A DNA stretch of 64,000 nt from Pogostemon cablin (taxonomy: Eukaryota; Streptophyta; Magnoliopsida; Lamiales; Lamiaceae), in contig CM042955.1 in assembly GCA_023678885.1 (NCBI GenBank), positions 17,619,835 to 17,683,834 of the forward strand, read 5' to 3'. Below, one piece after another: positions 38,066-48,560 of the stretch (within the stretch, counting starts at the first letter, position 1; the number at the start of each line of letters is the position of its first letter). The notes below the pieces were generated by a model. That model did no database searches and was not told the origin of the DNA. It worked only from the letters and a program-made list of their open reading frames with translations. A program made the translations under genes and the position numbers.

Positions 38066-39636
38066 TGATCAGCCATAATATAGTGGGCATGACCAATTAA
38101 AGAAATTATCGAACCACAGGGAGGAACGTACTAGGGTCTAAGCGATCTCGTGTTTGTCATAATATTATAGAGATAAACGAGAAGGGAAGATAATCAAGAA
38201 ATGACAATAAAATAAATGGATAGATGAATGGGAGATGGATGAATGAGCCAAGTAGATAGAGATGAGATTAACAATACTTAAAGCATGGAAAATCTAGGTA
38301 TCATGCAATGAATTCATATGTGTCATGGGAAAAAGGCTAAGGGCCAACACTAAGATCACCTAAACTCCCTCTCGGAATGAATAGGATATGGAATGATATT
38401 CATTGGATTGGTTCTCACTCAAACAATTCCAACTAGGTACTAAGCTTGAAATGAGAGTCCATTCATATAATCTATTGACTTCTCAATCTAATAAATGATA
38501 TGTTCTATCAAAGGGTTCTAAACTATGACGGACTTCTCAATCTTTTCACAACCTATAATGCACATGAAGTGTTTGATGAAATGATTCACTTAATTATCCT
38601 AAATATGCAATTGACTTCTCAATCTAATCACATGCTTAAAACAATTAAACACACAAATCATCATAAACCTCAAGATCTAAAGCATCAATGATAGAAAATC
38701 AATTAACCCAATCAACATAATCATTCAATTGCAAAATACCAAAAATTATCCAACACAATTCATATTGCTAATCTCACAAGGGAGATTAACCTCTCATATC
38801 CATAAGAAAATTAACATAGACATTAAATTCCTTACAAAACATGATAAACAATAGGTTTCAATACAAAGTTTAGATGAAAACTCCCTTGGATGTCTCCAAT
38901 GGTGATCTTCTTCTTCCCCTTGCAATTCACCTCTCTTCCTTGCTTCTCTACTACTTGGATGGAGGATGTGATGGTTGGATCAAGGTAGATCCAAAGGATG
39001 AAGAATGGATGAAGGTGAAGGTGAAGAATGGAGGAAATGGTGTGTGAGGTGTGTGTAGAAGGGTTGGAATTCGGATCTCCTCTCACATATTGAAGTATTG
39101 GGTATTTATACCCCTTGGGAGACTTCTAGAAGGATTCTGATTTTTTTCCAGGATTTTACACAGCACGAGTCGTGCTCTGCCACACGGCCATAAAGTGGTC
39201 GTGTCGTGTGAACTGATGCTCCCGCACGCCCTTTTCTTACAGGGCCGTGTTGATGACACGGCTCGTGCTTCTAACACGACTCGTGCGACTGGACACGACC
39301 TTAAGTTGCCCGTGTTGAACGAACTGGTGTCGCCGCACGACCACCTATTATAGGGCCGTGTTGGCTACACGACCCGTGTTGGTGCTGGCTCCTGTATTTC
39401 TTCACTGTTTTGGCTCGTTCTCCCTCATTTCAACTCCGAAATGAGATCCGCTTTTTCCTACATCTTCCTTATCATATCTAGCATAAAATAAAAAGTGAAA
39501 ATTATAGGTTTAAGCTCATTCACACACATTTCCATAAAAACACAAAACACAACCAAATAGAACACAAATACGGATAAAAATATACGAAAACTCACATAAA
39601 AAGACACTAAAATCTAGGTGAAAATATCACTCATCA
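38066..39636 (-). mobile_element. Solo LTR B (1571 bp)
   Basis: On the minus strand it starts TGATGAGTGATATTTTCACC and ends GGCTGATCA, so it has TGAT/ATCA ends. It belongs to the same family as LTR A. Flanks are CCGGA (38061-38065) and CCGGC (39637-39641), a 4/5 match for the target duplication. Non-coding. A GC-rich part with repeated CACGA/TCGTG segments lies at about 39155-39385. Confidence 0.85.
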
Positions 39637-39642
39637 CCGGCC

Positions 39643-41030
39643 TGTTGGATTGTATACTAAAAGTTTAGCTTTTTGTATGAACAATGTTTAAACAATTTAA
39701 TTTGAAATGAGAATCATATGATCAAATGATTGCGTCTTATAATTTATTTATATGTTCGATGCAATAGTCCACTTACTTTATACTGTAGATAATATGTTGT
39801 GCGACAATACGCGGAAGATTATATTATTGATTTCCTTATAAAATATAAACAAATGCTCACAACCGAGATAGACGGGAACTCTTTATCGGGATGGTTGTAG
39901 TATGGTTTGGTATTAGCTTGTCTTGGCTATAAAATCACATTAGTGCACTTTTTGTGTATTGAGCAGGACCGCTTGAGATCGTTCGACTTATACTGACTTA
40001 TAGGAGAACTTGATCTCAGTTATTATGGATGTTCGTGCTCTTAATCCTATACAATAACCTCGACATGTAAGACAATATGTATTTCTTTGATTCACGAATG
40101 GGTGAGATTTACATGTAATTAAATCAATAAACTCGGTGAGTTGGGAAATAGTGCTGTCTATATGGTGTGCTGTTGTTTGTAGAAGGAATCCGTGTCCGAT
40201 ATAGGTTGATGATATCCCCTCGAGGAGCTCATAAGGATTATCATATAAACTCTGCAGGTAGATTTATTTCGGCATGATAATGAGGTTGAGTGGTACTACT
40301 CTCAGATAAGATATTAATTAATGGAGTTGTCAGTAACTTAATTAATTAATGGGCATTGTATATTTTAAACATGGGGAGACTGTCGGGCTCATAATAAGAA
40401 GGAGCCCATAACGTTATTATGGGATTAGAACGGTAGTGCAGTAATAATATTTTAGTAGAATATATTATTATTATTAGACTTAAGTATAAGCTTTGGGCTA
40501 AGCTTGGATACTTAAGCCCAATGGAGGCCCAACTCCAATTTCTCTTCCTGGTCCCTGCTGTAGCCCATATATAAGCCATCTCAACTGTTCTAACCCTAAG
40601 TGAGACACGCCTAACACGTAAAGAGGATAGACGAAATAGCAGATTGAGAAGATCTTGAGGATCGTCGCCCACACGACGTCGAGATTGGACTTGGGAATAT
40701 AGCAGAAGATCAAGAGGTCGTTTGCTGCTGTTGTCCACCAACTTGTATAATTTTTATAAAATCATACAGACTTTAGAATTCGACGTGTAATATACTGATG
40801 GAAAGGCACGGAAGAGAGGATCGTTTTGGCGCATATATCACTCAAATCCGACATCGGATAAGAGAGTTATGTTCAAAACGGTGAGGCTGCGCAGGCTGTT
40901 GGTGAGAATTCATCGTCTTCAACATACCCTGGTGAAAGATAATACATTTCTTTGGTTTTCTTGCTTCCGCTGAATTAAAAATGTATGGAACTCTAACGGG
41001 TCATGTTAACCAAATGATCGAACGCCAACA
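39643..41030 (+). mobile_element. Solo LTR C (1388 bp), different family
   Basis: Starts TGTTGGATTGTATACTAAAA and ends CGAACGCCAACA, so it has TGTTGG/CCAACA ends. A perfect 5-bp duplication, CGGCC, lies on both sides (39638-39642 and 41031-41035). Internal phrases such as AGAACTTGATCTCAG, GGAGCTCATAAGGATT and CTGATGGAAAGGCACGG are common in a widespread plant LTR family. No internal region is present. It sits directly beside LTR B. Confidence 0.88.
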
Positions 41031-41035
41031 CGGCC

Positions 41036-43679
41036 GTCGCTGGTCGATTTCCGACGATAATGGGGGAATTTTTTTGTACAACCCCGATCGAATACCCCAA
41101 TAAATAACATACCCATAACATTTCACACAACAAACCCAACATATTTGGCATAATTTTAACATAAGTTCTAAACCTTAGAATTTGAAAACAAAAAATGAAA
41201 GGGAACATGACTTACTAACAACGTTGTTAATGAACGATGGCACACCTCCCGCCATTTCACTCACAATGTTTGGTAGTAGAGGTTGATCTTCCCTTCTTCT
41301 CCTCTTCCCCCTTCTCTTCTTTCTATTTTTTTTTCTTAGTTTGAAAAGTGAGAAGTGAAGTGGGTGTAAGATTCAATGCTTAGATTAAATGTGAGATAGT
41401 GGAAGGGAAGATATTGTGTGTATGAGTGTATTCTATTAAGGGTAATTTAGTATTTTCCTAGTGTGTGCATATATAATTTTTGTATGTGTAGATATAATTG
41501 AGTTTATGAAGTAAAAAACTGTGTTTGTGAATAGCCGCATATTTTTTTTTTATATTTTTTTTAATGTGAAACATAACAAGTTCATATTTAATAAATACAT
41601 TTAATTCACAGTAGAAAATATTAAACATTTTCATAATTTAAAAAAAAAAATTATTTCTTATATAATTGCAATTAAATTAATTAAATAATTAATGTTGGAT
41701 TAATTAATCCATTAAAAAAAATAAAAAATATAAATTATTCACAAAACTAAAATTTCCACATATGAGGTATAGTTGAAAATTGAGAGGTTGAAGTAAGACA
41801 ATTACAATTCAAGTGAATAAATATGTATTCTATGGACTAAATTTCTTAATATGTAAGATATAAAATTTCTTATGTGGACATTAAAATCTAATGTTGAGTC
41901 AATCATTTAATCTCTTGAACAATGAGATAATATAATAGTATATTATGAGTTAGTATATAGAATAAATTACGATGTGAAGTGCAAAGAGTGAAGTCGTGTA
42001 GGATTAAGGAATGAGGTCAACCTTTTATCATGTAGTTATTAATGATTAAAACGTTTAAATCGCTTTCATCGTGTCAAAATATGACAATTATATAACACAT
42101 GAAAATACAGCCCCCACCCACATTTTATTAATACTATCATATCACCAATATAAAAAAATATAAAAAAAATCACAAGGTTAATTAAATATTAATTGGTTTA
42201 TATTCGTGCACCCTATGTACATTATTAGATGGGAAGTTATTGTAAGGTCATTATGGTACTTTTTTATGAATTTTTCCTTCTTGATTTATGGGCTAGTTTG
42301 CTCTAAAATTTGATATTTATTCTTAAGTTTTTTTTTTCTCATTTAAGATTATATAATTAACTTTTTTTTTTCCAGTTTTGGAGAAATCATATTACATAAA
42401 TCATACCTACCTTACCTTTTAGGTACAGTACATTAAATCCTATTCTCTCACTCACACCGACGCATTGTTTTTTATTAGTGTTACTACATCTTCACGTTAT
42501 ATCACTCAAATTCCTCATCCTTTGTTGGGAAATTAAATTTTTTGTATCTAAAAAAAATAGTACAAACAAATAACCTCTTGATACATTAAAAAAAATATAT
42601 GAGCGATACTATTAAGACCCGAGATTTTTTTGAAGGCACTCAAAATGTAGACAAAAAAAAGTAAAATTATAATAATATCCCTCTACCTTTTTTTTAAACC
42701 CCATCCCATTTATTTCTAAAAGAAAAACACAATTTGCTTTAAACACCCAACACACATTACACTGAAAATACACATTAAAAACACACAAGAGAGAGAAAGA
42801 GAAAGAGAAAGAGAAAGAGAATGAGAAAAGAGAAGAGAAAAGAGAAAAGAAGAAGAGATGAAGGAGAGAAGAAGCTCAATTTCACTTCCAAAACATCAAA
42901 ATATGGAACAAACTTAAGCAAAAAGTAAATAATTTTATACTACATTCTTCTTCAAAATCATTCTTTGTATTATAGGATTGATGGGTTGGTGAAATTGTGT
43001 AGTTTATTGACAAACTATTGGTGGGTTTGTGAAAATATAGATGTAATTTGAGATTAATAGATTGTAAGAACATGAATTAGAGGAGTATGTTGTTTGAGGT
43101 TTAAAATCAAATCTTAAAATTTTCAAACCTGGTCTAACGAATTAATGCCTATATTTTGATGAGAGCTAGTCGAAAGTTTTGTTATAATTCGACACACCGA
43201 AAATTATTGTAAAAATTTTGATGAAGGCTGCCGAAATTTTGAATAAATTTCGATTGGGGGCTGTCAATTTTTTTTTCTGCTTTGTGCTGTAACTTACGGA
43301 TTAGTTGTGTTAAGAGTTTTATTCTGCTATAGAAAAGAGTGTATTAACAATATTTATTTCACAAATTTTCGGTGGTGAAGAATGGGAATGCTTAATTTAT
43401 GGTGAAGACACCAAATACTTTTGATTTTGTCCCTTCAAATTTTCTTCTCTCTTTGCTGCGATTCGCATGATTTGGGTGGCTATTGACAGTGTGATTTCAT
43501 GTGTGTTTTAGATGGAGGTCGCGTGGGTGTGCACAACATTTTATTTTATTTTTTTAATTTTTTTTAGTTTATGGGTTTGGGGTTTAAAAAAAGATGAGGA
43601 TATTTTAATAATTTCACACCATTTTTGTCTTCAATTCGTGTGCTTTAAGTGAAACTTCGGGTGCCGCCCAAAAATTATA
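41036..43679. other. AT-rich remnant region
   Basis: 41214-41255 on the minus strand reads MAGGVPSFINNVV followed by a GTAAGT donor, and could be the first exon of the PMD gene. The rest has no recognisable gene. A GA-rich microsatellite lies at 42788-42870. 43145-43265 carries TCGAAA/TTTCGA repeats reminiscent of the 33-bp arrays but much decayed. Confidence 0.5.
42788..42870. repeat. GA/GAAA-rich microsatellite
   Basis: Purine-only stretch dominated by GAGAAA units, about 80 bases. Confidence 0.9.
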
Positions 43680-43970
43680 CTCCCTCCGTCACACGTATTT
43701 TTACCCACTTTTCATTTTGGGGTGTCCCACGTATTTTTACTCATTTCATTTTTGGCATAAATACATAATATTTTATTACCTACTTTTTACAATCCCAACA
43801 ACTTTAATTACTTTTTTACACTTTATTCATCATTCCCAATAACTTTATTCACTTTTTCTTTTTAAATTACCAATTTATCCCTATTTTTTCTTACATTATA
43901 TATTAAAAAAATAAAATGTCTTAATTTTCGTGCCCGTACAAATGGATAAAAATACCCGGGACGGAGGGAG
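43680..43970. mobile_element. Stowaway MITE, ~285-bp family, copy 3 (inverted)
   Basis: Ends CTCCCTCCGTC and GGGACGGAGGGAG with TA on both sides; 291 bp. Its interior is the reverse complement of the MITEs at 3485-3768 and 3887-4169. Confidence 0.93.
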
Positions 43971-44448
43971 TATTATCTTTACAAATAAATAACATTAGTC
44001 AAAGAAATGGAGTATGATTTTTAATTAATAAATGAAGAGTGTATAATCCAATGAGCATGGGCATGTAAATGATGACCTCTGAGGCCCAATATACTATTAT
44101 AAGAGTAATCTTGGGCCCAATTAAATCCGGCCCATCTAGAATGAACCCATTCGTTATCTCATCCGCCCCATCCATCCTCTTAGTTTACTGTGTAAGCTCA
44201 AAACACGCATTGCACCAAGTGCAACTACAACCCTCCCTCTCTCAAGAATTCACAGTTCTAAGTTGACTTTCTACCCAATTTAATTATCACGTTTTGTTAA
44301 AATCCTGAAGATGTTTCCGCGAGAATTCAACCCTTCTTCATTGAGCAACTTGAAAATCAAAATTTTATTTCATTCTCTCTCTTCCTTCAAATCTTCGTCA
44401 CTGCCTCTCTCCCTCCCTGTGGATATAGCGAAAGTTCTTCATTGAACA
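43971..44448 (+). promoter_or_regulatory. Upstream region of GARS with site II elements
   Basis: Three GGCCCA/TGGGCC motifs lie close together: GGCCCA at 44093-44098, TGGGCCC at 44112-44118 and GGCCCA at 44129-44134. These match plant site II (TGGGCY) elements bound by TCP factors in promoters of growth-related and nucleotide-synthesis genes. A pyrimidine-rich leader (CTCTCTCTTCC, CTCTCTCCCTCCC) follows before the ATG at 44449. Confidence 0.55.
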
Positions 44449-45602
44449 ATGGCCTGCGTTTCTTCACATAGCTTAGCCGCTACTAGCGCCAAATTCTTCC
44501 GCAATTATCGTAATCTGTCACCCAAGATTTTCACTCTTTGTAGTTTTAGCACCGCCCCAAGCAATCAAAATTTTGATTTCCTTCGGCTTCGCCACAGATT
44601 CGGAGGTGATGGCGGCTATCGTCAATTGAGTTTTCCTATTGTTAGCTCTTCTTCCTCAAATAACGGACCATCGTCTTCTTCTGGTGAGCATCTTTGTTTC
44701 TATTTTTTCTTTAGCAACTTTAGAATGCGATTTTTGTTGTTGTTTCTGTTATCTTGTTTTACTTATATTCCATCAGAGTCATGCTTTCCCTTTAAGTTGT
44801 TTTGAGGTTTTACTTAACTTTGAGAAGTGAATTCTTTTAATGTTCATTTAGTCGGGTTTTTTGCAGAAAAGTAAGTAGTACAGTTTCAAGTTACCATGAG
44901 GGTATATATGAATATGGCAGTAAAATTTAGATTTTGATTATGTAATTTATATATGTATGTGTATTTATTTGTGCTATTTGTTGATTTTACAAGAAATGAG
45001 CTGTTGGAAGATTGAGTACCTGTTTTCAGTCACACATTTTATTTCATTACCATTGTAGTGGAAAGAGTGGCTGTTTTGGTGATTGGTGGAGGGGGAAGGG
45101 AGCATGCCCTGTGTTATGCCCTAAAACGATCTCCTTCTTGTGATGCTGCATTTTGTGCTCCTGGGAATGCTGGCATTTCAAACTCAAGGGATACAACTTG
45201 TATCGAGAGCCTCGATATCTCTGATAGCTCATCTGTAATTGCCTTTTGTCGCGAATGGGGAATTGGGCTGGTTGTGATTGGACCAGAGGCTCCTCTTGTA
45301 GCTGGTCTTGCTAATGTTCTTGTCAAGGCCGGGATATTTACATTTGGCCCTTCTTCTGAAGCTGCTGCTTTAGAAGGCTCTAAGGATTTCATGAAAAGAT
45401 TGTGCGATAAATATGACATCCCAACTGCTAAGGTTCTTCGTATGTTGCTGATTTTACCAGTGATTGAGTTTTTATTTACTTAGTTTTCTTATCGAATTCA
45501 TTCTTGATTTTGCAGTATAAGACATTTTCAGATCCATTAGCTGCAAAAGAATATATTAAAGGCAAAGGTGCACCCATTGTTGTCAAGGCAGATGGTTTAG
45601 CA
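44449..45602 (+). pseudogene. PUR2: Phosphoribosylamine-glycine ligase (GARS), 5' part only
   Basis: GARS makes glycinamide ribonucleotide from phosphoribosylamine, glycine and ATP, the second step of plastid purine synthesis. Exons 44449-44683, 45059-45432 and 45516-45602 give 232 codons in phase. Residues 1 to ~78 are Ser-rich and basic, like a plastid transit peptide. Then VLVIGGGGREHAL, CAPGNAGIS, LVVIGPEAPLVAGLAN and FGPSSEAAALEGSKDFMK are clear GARS N-domain motifs. The ATP-grasp domain begins (APIVVKADGLA) but stops at 45602, just before the Gly-Lys-Gly loop, and the next base belongs to Ty3 retrotransposon sequence. The rest of the gene (about 300 residues) is not found to the right. 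Identity is secure. It is either a gene cut by an insertion or deletion, or a truncated duplicate. Confidence 0.88.
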
Positions 45603-46324
45603 GTTGACTCAAGCTTAAAACTATCTAAAAAGTCTCAAGTCATGCTCCTTGATAAGAGCCTAAACTATCTAATACAAATCAAATTTAAAGCTCCTTGATA
45701 TGAAAGAAAACTATCCACACTATATGAGTATAAACTGTCCACACATCAAATCATATCTCATTGAGGAGAGACAAAACTCTCTACATGTTCGATACTCATT
45801 GATATGAGTATAAACTATCTACACATCAAATAAAATCTCCTTGGGAAGAGAATAAACTCTCTACACATAAAGCTCCTCGGCACGAGTGAAAACTGTTCAT
45901 ACAATACTCCTCGACACGAGTGAAAAATGTCCACACAAGGCTTCTTGACACGAGTATAAACTGTCTACAAGTTTAAATTCAAGACTCATTGACACGAGTA
46001 TATAAACTGTCAGCAAATTCAAATCCAACGCTCCTCGACGTACGAGCCTAAACTACATGCTACTCCTGGCCCGCATGAGTATAAAATGTGTACGACACCC
46101 CCTTCAAATCAAATCATGTCTCTTGAACTACGTTTTGACTTGATCCTCTTCAAAGAGGTACGTAGGCAACTTAGCACTCTGCTAAGTTCAGTTATAATTC
46201 AGGCTATTCATATCAAATTGGAGAGGCAAGCAATAAAATTCAATCATGTTGATCAAGAAATGGATTGTCGCAATTTGTTCACCTCAATACAAAGGCGTCC
46301 GTGAACAAAATGCGAGGGGGCATT
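45603..46324 (+). mobile_element. Ty3-type retrotransposon 3' untranslated tail
   Basis: 45603-46085 is a non-coding series of imperfect repeats built on CTCCTTGACACGAG and TATAAACTGTCTACACATC. It is followed by GAACTACGTTTTGACTTGAT...GAGGTACGTAGGCAA at 46126-46170, a phrase I know from the 3' UTR of Tat-lineage Ty3 elements. A polypurine tract, GCGAGGGGG, at 46312-46320 precedes the LTR. Coding domains are missing, so the copy is 5'-truncated at the GARS junction. Confidence 0.75.
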
Positions 46325-47128
46325 TGTAGGCACTTGAATTTTATTGCTCATTAAGGAAAATATGTGGCAAATTAATGCAATAATTATCAATTAATTATTT
46401 ATTTATTAAGGAATTTAAATAAATAAATTCCTAAAATAAATGAGTAAATAATTTATAATTAGGTAAGATCCAGTCAAATAAGTCTGACTTAAAGCCTAAG
46501 AAAGTGAAAGACCCAAGCCCGCATAATTAGGTCAATATGGACCAATCAGTCTGCGAGTTATTTATGGGGCATCCTCATACTTCACCTATATAAGGAGACC
46601 TCCTCCATTCATTCCGGACACACATTCAAAGGCCTGAAGACACAAACGCTCTGAAGAGATCAAGAACACGAGCAGTGCTCCCTTGAGATCTTCAAGCATC
46701 TTCAAGTCAAGAATGACAAGCGATTCAGGATTAAGGTGTGGAGCCCCCCAAATCAAGCGTTCTTCATAAACTAAGTTCTTCGGTATTCTTCGCGCCAAGA
46801 ACGACATACGACCTGGGATTAAGGTGCTAAGCCCCCCAGATCGAGTGTTCTTTGGATCAAGTTACATTTAATCCAAACAAAGACTCGACGCCTCTGGATT
46901 AACGTTATAAAATCCCAAATTCGTGTTCGGACAAGTTTCAACTGAAGATCCGAGTCAATACACATAGTCAACGTGGTCAACACAACCAGTCAAAGTCCAA
47001 ATTGATTTGAGAGAAGAATTAGAGGACAGATAGAGATTGTTTCTTAAAATTATCAAGTTAAATCCTTTGAATTATTATTGTAATTCTTTTGTGTTTATTT
47101 TATTATAAATATAAATTTTGTTGTTACA
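46325..47128 (+). mobile_element. 3' LTR of the Ty3 element
   Basis: Starts TGTAGGCACTTG right after the polypurine tract and contains a TATA box (CCTATATAAGG, 46585-46595) as LTR promoters do. The right end is uncertain: TTACA at 47124-47128 would pair with TGTA, but Helitron-like sequence follows at once and no target duplication is visible. Confidence 0.65.
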
Positions 47129-47424
47129 AATTTACATATTAAATTTTCGAAAACTAATTCCTTAAAGAACACATTAGTAGTTTTGTTGGTAGGAATTCCT
47201 TCTTTGCCTAAGGAATGAACTTTCGATCCCTTTTCACTTTCCACCCTAGATATTGCAACATATAGTTGACCATGAGTAAATATTGGATTAGGTAGAAATA
47301 GCCCAACGATTGATAGCAATTGTCCTTGAATCTTGTTAATAATCTTTGCAAAGCAAAGCAACAACATAAGTTGTCTCATTTGAAATCTCACGAGAACAGT
47401 GTCATCCGAAGGACTCACAATCAT
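47129..47424 (-). pseudogene. Helitron helicase C-terminal fragment
   Basis: The minus-strand frame from 47424 contains CFAKIINKIQGQ, FLPNPIFTHGQLYVAISRVES and TNKTTNVFFKE, matching the last part of the PIF1-type helicase of plant Helitron RepHel proteins (NKSQGQT, VFTHGQLYVALSRV). Only the C-terminal ~95 residues remain, with no Rep domain. Confidence 0.85.
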
Positions 47425-48300
47425 TTGTCATTTGTGGAATGTACACTTTACTTTCCAATGTTTCACACAAATTATTCTAGCCTCCAGTAAATGATGAAAA
47501 AAATAGGAGGATCATAATTAATAAAATTTAAGATTGTATATATGACACTAAATACAATAAATAAAAATAGAGCCAAACATGATAAATAAATATTAAGAAT
47601 TTGATAGTTTTAAAATCTAAGATTATATACATTAATAAAATTTAAGGTTGTATATATAGGACACTAAATACAATAAATTAAAATAGAACCAATCATGATA
47701 AATAAATATTAAGAATTTGATAATTTTAAAATCTAAGATTATATACATGGCATTAAAATTTATTTGTTACATGTTTAGCTCAAACATTTCTATGAATAAA
47801 TTTAAAAAGTTGTCCAAGAGAAACATGTATCTCTATAAGCATGAACCCATTTAATAAAAATATTAAATAAATAAATAGAGTTTTATAAAAATATAATCCA
47901 TCATATAATATGTAATTATGGAAGATTAATATATCATGTATTAATTCTAGTATTTTTTTTATAAAATTTAATTATTGCATAAATTAAGTCAAACATTTCC
48001 ATGAATAAATTTAAAGAGTTGTGTAAGAGAAAATTACCTCCATAATTCCTTCCCGTATTCATCATGTTAACCTAAATCATAAAAAATTAAACTATGTAAA
48101 CATCATACAATACAATTATGGTATGCAATTATATAAATATAGAATTATCATTTTTCATAAATAATTGCTATAATCATCCAAAGTAATATACGGAATTAAG
48201 AAACTTAAAAAACTTAAATATATTGAAAGAAATATGGCAGTGCATAAAAAACTGCCACGTCGTATAGGAGTACAAAAACACTTCAAATTAATTAACATAT
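47425..48300. other. AT-rich intergenic DNA
   Basis: No gene. Contains the 114-bp tandem duplication at 47517-47747, and a partly repeated segment (AAACATTTCYATGAATAAAT) near 47784 and 47993. Confidence 0.5.
47517..47747. repeat. ~114-bp tandem duplication
   Basis: The unit starting ATTAATAAAATTTAAGRTTG at 47517 repeats at 47631. Both copies run through GACACTAAATACAATAAAT-like and TAAATATTAAGAATTTGATA sequence with few differences. Confidence 0.9.
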
Positions 48301-48361
48301 TTAAGATGTATTACACTGTAATGATATGTTCGATTGAGGTCCATGTAAAATTTGAAAATAA

Positions 48362-48363
<2 letters not shown>

Positions 48364-48409
<46 letters not shown>
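48364..48409. repeat. (TA)n microsatellite
   Basis: About 23 TA units, in the copy of the paralogous block that matches 58498-58780. Confidence 0.97.
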
Positions 48410-48413
<4 letters not shown>

Positions 48414-48560
48414 GTAGAATATGTTTTAAATCTATGTCAATATGTATTAATAATGGGTGATGACATATGTTAAAAAATGTTAATTGATGTGAGAGATGAC
48501 ATGAGAAAAAAATAATAAAAGTATTAATTATGGAAAAAAAATGTACTATAAAAAATTGAA

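Noticed and set aside
40346..41208. Open frames of 71-131 codons
   Set aside because: They fall in solo LTR C or its AT-rich flank and resemble no protein.
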